Positions 1-9,542 of a stretch of DNA of 12,672 bases are shown here, piece after piece. Where the stretch lies: contig JALLAZ010000705.1 of the NCBI GenBank assembly GCA_036939755.1, forward strand, positions 1-12,672. Reading direction: 5' to 3'. The notes under the pieces are model-generated. The model saw only the letters and a list, made by a program, of their open reading frames with translations. It made no database searches and was not told the DNA's origin. Each line of letters opens with the position of its first letter. Positions within the stretch are counted from its first letter, which is position 1. The stretch is from Stephanodiscus triporus (lineage: Eukaryota > Bacillariophyta > Thalassiosirophyceae > Thalassiosirales > Thalassiosiraceae). A program made the translations under genes and the position numbers.

Positions 1-121
1 GTAGGCTAAGAGCTCAATAACACACTCTGTTAAGTCCCGACCGCCCCGGAAGTAAGTCATCGTGCAAAACCAGTCGGTGGATGGAGCTTCGCACACCCCC
101 CCGCTTCTCCAAGTCAAGTCC

Positions 122-1240
122 ATGCCGCTCCTCCCAATACTAATGGCCGCGACGATGATGACGGCCCCGCCATTTTCGCCGCCGTCCACCCCCCTCGTCG
201 AGTCCTTCGCCATCATCCCCCGCCGACATGCGCATTCCGTCGCGGCCCGTAGTCGAGGTCGACGTGCACGTGCCCCGTCGTCGTCCCATCCGCCGCCTCG
301 CCGGTCGCGTCCGGACCATCGATCGGCCGCCTCCGCCGCCGCCGTCGCGGTCCGCTCGTCGTGGAACGACTTCGACTACGACGACAACGACGACGACGTC
401 CTCTATCCCTCCATCGCGACGGACGGGAACTTCGTGGCCGCCGACGAGAACGACGATCCGAGCGTCAAGGCCGCCGCGGGCATGGCGCTCGAGCCGCCGG
501 AAGTGGATTATCGCGGTCCTGTCATCGAGGTGCCGCAGGGTGAGTAGCTGGAGTTGGATGGATGAATCGTTCCGCCTCCGAACCCCCCCCCCCCCCCCGC
601 CCCCCCGGTTTGTCATATCTATTTTTTTTCTCTCTCTGATCGTCCCTCTCCTTCCGTGCGCCCTCCCGACCCCGCAACTCCACCCCCGCGCGCACGCACG
701 GCGGAATCAACAAAATGAAAGGTTCGGAATTGGAATTGGACGAGGAGACCGTGCAGGGGGTGCTGGCGGCCTGCAGGCAAGAGATCGGGTGAGATTGTTT
801 CTTTTTTGCGGTCAATGTTTTACTTTCGATGCGAGTAAGGGTGGTGGGGGTCATCGACCGGCCGTCACCGTCAAGTATTTGTCGCATCTCGCCAATTCAT
901 TCATCGTTTGTCATAATGATGCCATTCGTTCACTATAACAATGACAACGACTAAAACAAAAACAATCAAACGGTCGCCGCCGACCCCACGACGCCCTCCC
1001 AGGACGATGTTCGGATACCAGGCCGAGAATCGAGGCGTGGGCATCACGGGGGGGGTGGACTTCGTGGAGCTCGATGGTCCCACGGTGGTACTGCGGTTGA
1101 AGGGACGATTCTGGCACCAAAGGCCGACGGTGCTACGGCGGGTTGGTGCCTACTTGATGGCGCGCATACCCGAGATCGTGGACGTCGTTGTCGACGACGA
1201 GTACGAGCTCACGGACGAGGCGAACAATCTCGCGATATGA
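122..1240 (+). CDS. Plastid-targeted NifU-C-like domain protein lacking the NifU cysteines (3 exons)
   Basis: Proposed exons are 122-539, 722-788 and 1003-1240 (stop TGA), giving 240 residues. Both introns (182 and 214 nt) are GT-AG, and joining them restores a continuous domain: exon 2 supplies LELDEETVQGVLAACRQEI and exon 3 continues TMFGYQ and then GGVDFVELDG. Residues about 142-230 match the layout of the NifU C-terminal domain: a helix, then 'GGxVxxxxxDGxxVxLxLxG', then a helix ending 'RIPEIVDV'. Where NifU has its Cys-x-x-Cys pair this protein reads GRFWHQRP, so it should not hold an Fe-S cluster in the usual way. The N-terminus starts with a hydrophobic stretch, followed by VESFAIIPRR, which resembles a diatom signal-peptide cleavage site with Phe at +1 (ASAFAP-like) and a basic Ser/Arg-rich transit peptide. 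An acidic Asp-rich linker lies at about residues 80-120. The start at 122 is the first in-frame ATG; 143 is an alternative. Molecular function is unknown; plastid location is inferred. Confidence 0.8.
583..606. repeat. Poly-C tract in intron 1 of the NifU-like gene
   Basis: Sixteen consecutive C (583-598), one G, then seven C. It lies inside the first intron of the gene at 122-1240, so length errors here would not affect the protein. It may act as part of a pyrimidine-rich intron region, but it is more than 100 nt from the 3' splice site. Confidence 0.85.
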
Positions 1241-1263
1241 TTTTTTTTAATGAAAGTTACAAT

Positions 1264-1269
1264 TTTATT
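1264..1269 (-). promoter_or_regulatory. Candidate polyadenylation signal (AATAAA) of the FIG4 gene
   Basis: On the minus strand this hexamer reads AATAAA, about 40 nt downstream of the FIG4 stop codon at 1310. It lies in the 69-nt AT-rich gap between the two convergent stop codons (1240 and 1310), so the two 3' UTRs probably overlap. Diatoms do not use the hexamer strictly, so this is only a candidate. Confidence 0.4.
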
Positions 1270-1309
1270 TAGTACAATACGCATCAAGACAAACGTTAAG
1301 GTGCTCCAA

Positions 1310-4300
1310 TTAAGTTCGTAATGCAGCCAAGACATCGATTCCTTTTTTCGTCTTCGTCATAGGCTGGGGAGGAGATTTCCAGGAATCAACGCCGGCACCA
1401 TTAAAGACCATAAATTTGTTATCCTTACGAGCAAAAAGATCTTCATTGATTTGTTCAAAGCCAGATGGGATGGGATGGATGGGGCGTTGGGTGTGGAATT
1501 CAAATTGGCTTATTGAGGACTTCTTGCGAATATTGATCCCCCTTGCTGCGGCCTTCATAATGAACCCCGCTTCATCGAAGCTACGCAGGTCGGGTCCAGA
1601 TACTTTTTCGCATGGACGTGTGCTTCTCCGCAAGGGTTTTGATGGATCACTAGGAAGTCTCTCTCCGATCGCATATGCCTGTTCCAACGGACTTATCTCA
1701 CAGACCGTTTGGTCAAAGAATGAGGTATAGAGTTTCATGGAGGAGTCGGTTGTTATGTCGCTTCGTCTGTAGCCAATAGATGACATGTCAATAATCTCGC
1801 TGTAGGACTTCTCTGCTTTGCAAAGATGTTTCCAACAACTCTCTGTCACTCCGACAGAGTAAAGATCCGTCTGCTTTAATGTTTCGACAAGTTCTGGTAG
1901 ATGAACATCCCTGTAACTCAGTTCCCCTGTCTCCACTTTCTCTTCAAGATAATTGAAGTGCCCGTTAATTGTGGTGGCAACCCTGACAGCAGATTCTTTT
2001 TGATTCAAACCTCGATAAGGGCCTGATTGGATTTCTTGGCAAATATGAGCAGACTCGGCAAGCTTTTTAATCCCCTGCACGTCATTTGAATCGATTCCAA
2101 CACCGACGCGATTCAAGCATGCTGCAAACTCCTCCCGCATTTCTGGTCGAAATGATCGCCGAGGCATTGTACTACTGCTCGCGTAATCAAGGTATAGAGG
2201 GTTTGGGGGTTCCCGTTTCTCTTTTAAGCTGCCTAAATAATGCACAGTCTTCTCTTGTTGATCATCAGTTGACAATGTATATGGAGTGGACGTGGCTTCA
2301 ATAAGTTGAGTCAATGACTTTCTGCTTTTGGCATTGAAGCCATATCTATCAACATAATCCTGAAGTGTAAGATTCCCTTGATCTTCTTCCGCTTTCTCAT
2401 CCTGTCCAAAGTGGCACTTAGATGATTGCACGCGTTCGTCGAACAAGGTAACTTTAGACCCTGGTGGAACGGCTTTTCTTGGAGTTAGACCAGCACTGCC
2501 CAACTCTCGATCGTCCAATGATGACTTGTGCTGGTCCTCGTGTGATAGGCGAGACGGAGTAGCCCAAGGCCGGGCGAAAACTTTGTCAAAATGAGATAAC
2601 TCAGTCGGTCTATATAATCGATCGAACCGTGGAGGCAATGACGACCAAGACGGATTCCTTCCCAACTGCATCCACATCCGCTGCTGAATGTACGTTTGAA
2701 TAGCAACCTTCCACCAAACAGACAGAGCATCGTTCTGCGCGCGACATCTCTGCTTCGCACGATCAATCCTAGCTGAATCGTCCATGATATTCAGAGAATT
2801 GACTGAATCTTCTGGGTCACTCCAATCTACACCGAACATGGTCTGGTATGCTTTCATTGACTGCAAGGATCCACGACCAGCATTCACATGAAAATTGTGT
2901 AGGTAGTAATCCGATTCGAGCTCCCATAAAGGAGTATTATTTTGACTTGGGAGGTAATAGCCAAGGAAGAGGTTCATTGCATCCTGTTTCAGTCGGTCGG
3001 TAAATGCGTTGGAGTAATATCTATGATACGCATACATAGTGTGAGCCAAGATATTTTTTCTGGTGGCACATCATAATTGCACTTCCTTTTTTTCTCACCT
3101 TCGGATGGAAGTTAGGAGTTCTTTGTGTTTTCCAAGCTGGCCAGGAATGTTGGAATTCGCTCCTGCAGATGCAACCTTCTTGTGTGCCTCAGAACCCCCG
3201 TATTGGAGAGCTATTTGATCGCCAATTTCAACATACATATCGATGAGCATCCGTACAACTATAGAAGACGGATCTAATTTCGGGCTGGAGCGAATTCCCA
3301 TGACCACCAATTGTTGGCCAAGTGCCTCCACACCCGCAGAAAACTGCGCAACGTTCGTCCTATCCAGACAATCGATGCAATTAGTTCGCAAAATACCCAT
3401 CTGCTCCATCGGGAAGAATAAAATACTGCCTAATCGCTTGTTGAATAGTAATTCTTCATCGACATTGTCATCGCCATTATTGAATGGCTCGATACTCCCG
3501 CCCTCCATAATCTTCCACTGTGGGCTGCTGCAAAAGAATCCTGTTTGATTTACAGACCAGGTTGCAACGTCGTTCAACGAGCTGCTTACATTGAGGTTGC
3601 GGTGTTTGCTGATATGGGAGTAGTCTAACGCGCAGTACAGGATCTTATGACCATCGTCGATGTGTTGATTGATGTAATCAATGGCATTTCGAAATTCATT
3701 ACCGACGATAACCTCACGTTCACGCTTCTCGGACTGCTTAACCAAATCAACGACAATGACTGGGCTGCCGTATCTTTTCAGCAGGTCCTCAAAGTGAGCC
3801 TGCGTTGCCTGATAGGTTGGATCGACGCGATTGAGCACTATCGGCGGTTTGGGCATTGTCACGGAACTCTCCTGCGTCCAGAAGGTGGGTATTGATCCAC
3901 GGATTTGTAGGTATGATGAGAATACGCCCTCGGGCGATGTGCTCTCGTCGTGTATGATTTGCTCGTGTTCGACATCGTTGGCTACCTTCCCGCGGTCGCT
4001 CACACCTCTTTTCAGATACCGCGTCCCTGCAAAATGACGAGATCGACGAGCCATCAAAACAAGGTTCAATGACCGACCGTAGTCGTGAAGTTTGCGTTGG
4101 ATGAAGGCCCCATGAATCACAGGCAAGACCCAATTAAAGCTCGTTATGGAATTGGTGCATTCTTCGAGCTCGCGCGTCAAGAAGAAGTTCCACGCATACA
4201 TATCCTTAAACGGCGGAGGGGGGAATGGTCTGCTCGTCATACCGAGAAAATTCTCCTGTAAACTACGCGTCAAGTCGTACGTATAACTGAAGAAGAAGTT

Positions 4301-5983
4301 TTTCGTGAGGTCGATCACCTGGTACAATCCCTGATACCGTAACTCCGCTATCTCACGATTGCTCAATCCCAATCCTACGGAGCGCTTCCCGCGATTCCAC
4401 ATAGAGAGCAGCATCGACGACGGGTCGTTGCCGAAGTGCGAGGGGTTAAAACCCGACGCGGACGATTGCAAGGAGTCCGCGTAGGGGGCCGACCCCGCGG
4501 CACCAGACTTGCCGCGCTCGGCCGGCTTGAGTGGGAACGTCTCGACGCTCTTGATCGTGTAAACGCTGTTCCCCCCGATGCTCCCCACCTTGGCCCTCTT
4601 CGTGATCAATGTGAGGTAATAACAGTCCAGGAAGCGTATGAATCCCAAAATGCCATAGGCCTTGCATATCGGCTTCAGGCCACTCGCGCCCCCGGCAACG
4701 CGCAGATGAGACGCGCGATCGTCGTGCGCGCCACCACCGCCGCCGACATGGTGCGTGGAGTGCTCCTCCCACCCTACCCCGCCGACACCGCTGTGCTGCT
4801 GCTCCAACGACATTCCACCACTGACCCCGCCGGATGATGATCCCCCCGTCCCGATCTTGTTCCCGTCGTTGATCATGTCAAGCATGTCGCGCACCTCCGA
4901 CTGCGTGTATGTCGCCGGGTCCTCGAAAATGAAGTCGGACAGCCTTCGGAATGACGACGTCGTCTTCTGAGAGTGCTGCTGATGTTGTTGTTGCTGCTGA
5001 TGTTGTTGTTGCTGCTGCTGCTGCTGCTGCTGAACCTGACCTTGATTTTGTGTGTTGCTGGTCGTGCCACCACCGCTCGTTGTTGTCGCATTCGCCGCCA
5101 CGGCTGCCACGGGCGCAGTGTTCGATGGACTGGTCGTCGTTATCGACGACGTTGTGGGGACTCCTGGAAGATCCATCGGCGACTGCTTCTGAATAATTCC
5201 AGCGGCGTTGGCGTTGGCGGGTAAAGACGAAGACGTCGAGGTCGAGGACGACAATGCCCCGCCGCCGCCGCCACCACCACCGATCGCGTCTATATCGATT
5301 TCGCCGCCGTTGGCCTCCTTCGTCGTCTCGCCCTCCCTGGTGAAGGAGGCGGTATCGGTAGTGAGAGCAGTGGCAAGACCGGCATCTCCGCTCTCCTTCT
5401 GACCTCTGTCCCAGTGATAGGAACCGGGCGGCGGTGACGACGACGACGATGCCTTGGATATGGAGGGAGCGTTGCTATTATTCCTCGATGGCGAGCTGCT
5501 GATATTATGATCGGATGGGGCGTTGGCCACACCGCCGATGCCGCCCCTATGAGCCGATGCCGGCGTCGAGGAGGAGGAAGAGGAGGAGAATGAGGGCGAC
5601 GACGATTCAATGAGCGTCCTGTCCATCTTCATGATCCTGTACTGCGTCGCGGCCTTGTTGCACGCGACGAGGTAGTAGCACTGCTGCGTCGAGAAGAGCT
5701 CGAACCGTTCGAGGCGGGCGGCGTACGGCTCCAGCGTCGGTTCGACCCTCCCATTCTCTCCCTTATTCCTCGAATTGGTCGTTCTCGTCGCCATTTTCGG
5801 ATCTGTCGTCGTCGTCGTCGTCATTTTGGCGGTGGTCGCGGAAGTCAAGGTCAATTTCGTCGACGAAGTCCCCCCCCTCGTCCCTCCCGCCGCGACTCCT
5901 CCTCCTCCTCCTCCTCTCGGGGAGATATTGCCGCCGCCACCTCCACCTCCGGACAGCAGCCGCCGTCGCTGGCCCTGCCTCAT
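1310..5983 (-). CDS. FIG4: FIG4-like SAC-domain polyphosphoinositide phosphatase (2 exons, N-terminus uncertain)
   Basis: Minus-strand exons are 5983-3099 and 3020-1310, joined across a 78-nt GT-AG intron (3098-3021). The joined codon restores SIRRYYSNAFTDRLKQDA and then the family segment NLFLGYY and LWELESDYYLHN. From ATG 5983 the protein is 1,531 residues, against roughly 900 for human and yeast FIG4. Residues 85-123 begin the SAC domain (FELFSTQQCYYLVACNK), 435-463 carry GILGFIRFLDCYYLTLITKR, and the catalytic CX5R(T) motif C869-IDCLD-R875-T is intact (3359-3379), so it should be active. FIG4 is known as the PI(3,5)P2 5-phosphatase that works with VAC14 and PIKfyve/Fab1 on endolysosomal membranes. 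Insertions rich in Ser, Gly, Gln and Thr at about 126-344 and 378-434 interrupt the domain. The C-terminal ~500 residues are not repetitive and not recognised. ATG 5983 is conservative: it has a weak -3 base, and the gene may begin further upstream (see 6042-6365). DNA for the first half is much more GC-rich than for the second. Confidence 0.88.
3021..3098 (-). other. FIG4 intron (78 nt, GT-AG)
   Basis: On the minus strand the intron begins GTGAGAAAAAAAGG right after codon bases AG and ends ATCATAG. Reading through it hits an in-frame TGA at 3095-3097, so splicing is required to reach the second coding exon. The downstream frame also has its own ATG inside the intron, which could be mistaken for a separate 579-residue gene. 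Confidence 0.88.
4973..5035 (-). repeat. Interrupted CAG-type repeat encoding a poly-Gln tract in FIG4
   Basis: The plus strand reads as runs of CTG interrupted by ATG and TTG triplets; on the minus strand these are CAG/CAA/CAT codons. They encode about 20 residues, nearly all Gln with three His, inside the disordered insertion of the SAC domain. The mixture of CAG, CAA and CAT codons should stabilise the length against slippage. Confidence 0.9.
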
Positions 5984-6026
5984 GAGGAAGTTCTTTCCCG
6001 CCGAGAAGGAGGCGATTCGCGCCGGA

Positions 6027-6041
6027 GGGGGGGGGGGGGGG
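6027..6041. repeat. G15 homopolymer (C15 on the coding strand) near the FIG4 5' end
   Basis: Fifteen consecutive G on the plus strand. On the minus strand it is C15, encoding poly-Pro. The catalytic FIG4 frame lies on its 3' side, while the long acidic, Pro-rich open frame from ATG 6365 enters in another frame. Removing one base or adding two here would join them. This is a typical place for a sequencing or assembly length error, or for natural length variation. Confidence 0.9.
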
Positions 6042-6365
6042 CGGCGAACCACGACCGAGCGATGAGTGTGGCGGCGGTGTCAGCGGCGGAGGCGGAGGCG
6101 CAGGCGGAGGTGTAGGCGTTGGAGCCGCAGTATTCCGAGTCGGGAAGAACCTCGACCATCCTCCCGATCCTCCTCCCCCGTTGTCGTCGTCGTCGTCATC
6201 GTCGTCGTCGTCGCGGCCAGCAGAGTTCGTCGTCGACGACGCCGCGGTCGCGGCGGCGGACGCGGACAGTCGAAAGTAATGATCGTCGTCGTCGTCTTCT
6301 TCGTCTTCGTCTTCGCGGTCGTCGAAGCCATCGTCCTGGTCGAATTTAAAGCTCGAGGGCTGCAT
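6042..6365 (-). other. Possible 5' coding extension of FIG4 (low-complexity, frame-shifted)
   Basis: From ATG 6365 on the minus strand a frame opens with MQPSSFKFDQDDGFDDRED, followed by runs of Asp, Ala/Ser, ten more Asp, Gly and Pro. This is a disordered acidic style common at the N-termini of large algal proteins. The ATG has G at -3, a better context than ATG 5983. The frame is one base out of register with the SAC frame, and the C15 tract sits between them. The SAC frame itself is closed upstream by a TGA at 6080-6082, so without a frame correction or an unseen intron translation must start at 5983 (or at a non-ATG codon). GC-rich low-complexity DNA keeps several frames open by chance, so this is not proof. 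Confidence 0.4.
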
Positions 6366-6426
6366 CGCTGGTCCGCCGGCTTCATCGCCGGCCTTGGACG
6401 ACGCTCTTCTTTGTTTGGTTGTAGAC

Positions 6427-6583
6427 TACCGTAGAACACGCGGTAGGTACTAGCAACACGCGGCATAGCAATCCGCGAGAAAGTGTATCCCTATATGTAG
6501 AAGAGGGCCGACGTAGGAATACTACAAAAAAACTATTCTGATAAGTTAGATATTGGTGCGAGAAAGAGGCGTGTTCTACGGTA
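6427..6583. repeat. 15-bp perfect inverted repeat in the divergent promoter
   Basis: TACCGTAGAACACGC at 6427-6441 recurs as its exact reverse complement at 6569-6583, with 127 nt between the arms. A perfect 15-bp pair this close is unlikely by chance in a window of this size. One arm lies about 60 nt upstream of ATG 6365 (FIG4 side) and the other about 230 nt upstream of the DGDG synthase ATG, in opposite orientations. That would fit one binding site per gene. A remnant of a small inverted-repeat element is an alternative; I see no target-site duplication. Confidence 0.8.
6435..6463. repeat. Direct repeat AACACGCGG, 20-nt spacing
   Basis: Two exact copies (6435-6443 and 6455-6463) spaced by 20 nt, about two helical turns. 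The first overlaps the left arm of the 15-bp inverted repeat. Spacing on one face of the helix is what paired transcription-factor sites often show, but no factor can be named. Confidence 0.6.
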
Positions 6584-6652
6584 AGTACGTAGCAGAGTAC
6601 GATACGACGATACGTTACGATACTTGCCCGCCGATTAAGCGCAGAATATTAT

Positions 6653-6665
6653 TATATATATATAT
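6653..6665. repeat. (TA)n microsatellite upstream of DGDG synthase
   Basis: An alternating TA run of about 13 nt, roughly 145 nt before the DGDG synthase ATG. It could serve as a TATA-like element or simply be a microsatellite. Confidence 0.6.
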
Positions 6666-6810
6666 CTATTTTAGGAAGCTACATACTTAATATCGTTTGG
6701 CTTGGCTGGCTACTTCAACTTATGAACCACAAAAATGAAAAATGATAGCCGGCGGCCAACAACGCCAACACAGAGCCGGCGTGGGAGCAGAGGAGTAATA
6801 TTCTAATATA

Positions 6811-9542
6811 ATGCTCAGGAATCAAGGACCGAAGACATATTGCATCAAGTGGGTGGTTATAATCGTCGCCGCTTCTTTCTCGCTATCAACGGCTCGTGCT
6901 GCGAGAGATATCCCGCTGCAAATACTGCTCGCGACCAGAATTATTCGTGGAGGAGATATTATGGCTCCAGATCCGGCGGCGGCAAATGAAACACCAATTC
7001 ACACCGCAAGAAGCGATTCTGTTTCACAATCAATGTCTGTAGATGTCAGCAGAAGAAAGGCCAGGTTTATTCTCTTTCGGGCATTCTCTCGGTGGAGAAA
7101 CAATGAAACTGGACAGATGGTTGGAAAACGAGTAACGAAGCGTACTATTGCCATTACACACAGACTGAATGAAAAATTAGAAGAAGCGAGAAGACTGTTT
7201 CACGACCGCATGGCGGCCGTTAGTTTTACGCTTATCAATCATGAACATGATGCAACAATGAGCAATGGCACTTTCTTTGATCTTGACGGTGATGACGATG
7301 AAATCACTCCACAGTCTGATCTTCTTTTGCCCAATCGGAACATCTTCATTGTGACAACCGCTGCTCTTCCTTGGAGGACTGGAACAGCTGTCAATCCCTT
7401 GCTCAGGGCTGCATACTTAGCAAGACGAGCGAGAGAAATCAATAACAATCAAACGTTAGTGGACGAGCAAATGAGTCAAGATGAAGCGGTTGCCAATTCT
7501 ACAGGCTTAGTTAAGGTACAATTACAGCGGCAAATGGTTACTCTTGTCATACCTTGGCTTGAGCTGGAGGAGGATAGGCTTGAGTTGTATGGCCCTGATA
7601 CGATGTTTGCCAGCATACAAGATCAAGAGGATTATATTAGAGATTGGTTGCGAAATGAAGCCAAGATGGCGGATGTCGCCGATGCTGATACTGGTCTCAA
7701 GATCATTTTCTATCCGGCACGTTATCACTCAGGACTTAAGTCGATCTTTGCCATGGGCGATATGGTGGGCGATATATGCGCTGTACTTCGTAATCAAACT
7801 GATGGAGGCATTCTAAACAATTCCGTGTGCATATTGGAAGAACCTGAGCATCTTAACTGGTATCGGGCGCCTGGAGAGGGATGGACGAAGGTGTTCAACT
7901 ATGTGGTAGGGATCATTCACACCAACTATGTGGAGTACGCAGGGTCGCAATTTCATGGGCTATGGACCGTGAGTGTTATGTGTGGTCAATATTATTTGTT
8001 ATCCATATTGGATATGTTCTTTGATTAACATATGCCGTCTGTGGTCTAGGCTCCAGCGATACAAGTCATGTCTTCGGCTATGATAAGAGCTTACTGTCAC
8101 AAGGTGATTAAGCTGTCGGGTGTTCTTCAAAGCTACGCACCAGAAAAGGAGAGTATCGAAAACGTCCATGGCGTGAGGGAGGATTTCATATACGAGGGGA
8201 GACGAAGGGCGCAGCACTTTCATAAGAAGAAAAGCGTGCCATTGGATGAGGAAGCGGAAGGACAGGTTTACTATATCGGTAAGTGGTTTATTATTCAGTA
8301 CTGTATATAATTCAGCCCGCCGCAATTTAAACGCTGTCGTCGTCCTCGTCGCTTGTAGGTAAGATTCTCTGGGCCAAAGGATTCGAGAATATGCTTGAGC
8401 TAGAAGAGTTTTATCGTGAGTGCACAGGGAAGTATTTCGCAGTCGATGTTTATGGTGGTGGGCCGGACGAGGACGAGATAAAACGCGCCTTTCACGGTCG
8501 TCGACAACGCAGCAAAAGAACTAAGACGGAAGAGACTAAGTCTTTTTCGGAGGACGTGCAGTCGTATTCTCGAGAATTTATCGCGAAGAAGCTTACTTTA
8601 CTAAAGATATCATCCCAAGAGTTTGAGATCCCGAAGACCTTGTACGAGTGGCGTAAAAAACCAATCCCCGCAAAGTTTCTGGGCCCTGTTGATCATGCAT
8701 CGCTTGGAGAGAGGTACAAGGTATTTGTAAACCCATCCGTGTCAGAGGTCCTGTGTACGACTACGTATGAAGGTTAGTGAATGTGATGAAGTGGGCCCAT
8801 TCTATTAATCCTGACTAATGTACATCTTTTTTCATCCGCTGCACACTCTATTCCAACAACCGTTCTATGTGTTGAAGCCCTCGCCATGGGCAAGTTTGCA
8901 ATAATTCCTGATCATGAGAGTAACAAATTCTTTAATAGGTTCCCCAACTGTCTATGCTACAGAGACAAATGGGAGTTTGCGGCAAATCTGAGGTGAGTAG
9001 AATAGATTGTTTATCGAATCATTCCAAGCATATCCTCAGGCTCATCTCTCTTTTTCACACTTCAAACATCTCATTGACGTATCGGTTATGACAGATGGGC
9101 ATTGACGCACGAACCAGAACCCCTCACGCCAGAACTTGCAAAGGAATTCACATGGGAAGCAGCGACAGATAGACTCATACGCTCGTCCGCAATAACAAGG
9201 CGCGAGGCGAAAGAGCGGGCAATTCTCGGCAAGGCGAAACTTGATGAAAGGATAGGTATGTTGTTATGTTTAACCACTGTCACAGAAAAGTTGTCGCCTT
9301 GAATACATCGAACTTACTGTCTTTTCTTCGTACACAAAGCCTTCTTTCATCGTGAAATTGGAAAGGGAACAAAAGGCGATGCGCTACGAAAGTTCCTTGG
9401 TGGCGGCCCCGTCAGTAATCAAGTCGAGTATGAAATGGCAAAACAGGGATTGGATGAAGAACGATCTGAAAACGGAGGCCTGACACAGAAGTTCAGAACA
9501 TCATCTTTCATGCAAGCAATCCAGTCTTCGTTGGGGGTTTAG
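6811..9542 (+). CDS. DGD: Digalactosyldiacylglycerol synthase (DGD-type GT4 galactosyltransferase, 6 exons)
   Basis: Exons 6811-7968, 8050-8278, 8359-8772, 8878-8992, 9095-9255 and 9340-9542 (TAG) give 759 residues. All five introns (80-105 nt) are GT-AG and in register, and each junction restores family sequence. The enzyme moves galactose from UDP-galactose to monogalactosyldiacylglycerol, making DGDG for thylakoid and plastid-envelope membranes. Visible motifs: NIFIVTTAALPWRTGTAVNP (177-196) in the N-terminal Rossmann domain; ILEEPEHLNWY (341-351); VVGIIHTNYVEY (365-376); YCHKVIKLS (401-409); YYIGKILWAKGF (460-471); and VNPSVSEVLCTTTYEALAMGK, with the GT4 EX7E pair E592/E600. Residues 13-30 form a hydrophobic signal-like segment ending in STARA, without an obvious Phe at +1. 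Unlike plant enzymes it has an extra basic loop at about 510-570 and a C-terminal tail of about 90 residues rich in Lys/Arg/Glu. DGD1 versus DGD2 cannot be decided. Confidence 0.93.

Larger units (their letters stand above)
6366..6810. promoter_or_regulatory. Divergent intergenic promoter region between FIG4 and DGDG synthase
   Basis: These 445 nt separate two genes transcribed outward. The GC-rich low-complexity coding character stops abruptly, and the stretch is AT-richer with no convincing coding potential. It holds a 15-bp perfect inverted repeat (arms 6427-6441 and 6569-6583), a direct repeat of AACACGCGG (6435-6443 and 6455-6463), a small CGCGG/CCGCG hairpin (6459-6477), clustered CGATAC words around 6600-6623, and a TA repeat at 6653-6665. 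No exact transcription start can be assigned. Confidence 0.65.

Noticed and set aside
140..938. Long open frames on both strands over the first exon of the NifU-like gene (140-616 minus, 228-938 plus)
   Set aside because: GC-rich triplet-like DNA keeps several frames open. The proteins are pure low-complexity Arg/Pro/Gly, and only the 122-539 frame splices into a recognisable domain.
2485..2766. 93-codon minus-strand open frame inside FIG4 exon 2
   Set aside because: It overlaps the real FIG4 frame and shows no family motif or independent promoter.
3023..3049. ATG at 3049 as the start of a separate 579-residue gene
   Set aside because: It lies inside the FIG4 intron; splicing joins the downstream part directly to the SAC domain and restores YYSNAF.
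4436..6466. Numerous open frames (both strands) over the FIG4 low-complexity region
   Set aside because: They encode Arg-, Leu- or Pro-only sequence produced by reading CGN/CTG triplets out of frame.
6080..6466. Frame from ATG 6466, same register as the SAC frame
   Set aside because: It ends at TGA 6080-6082 before reaching FIG4; the content is Thr/Arg low complexity, and I could not find an in-register GT-AG intron that removes the stop.
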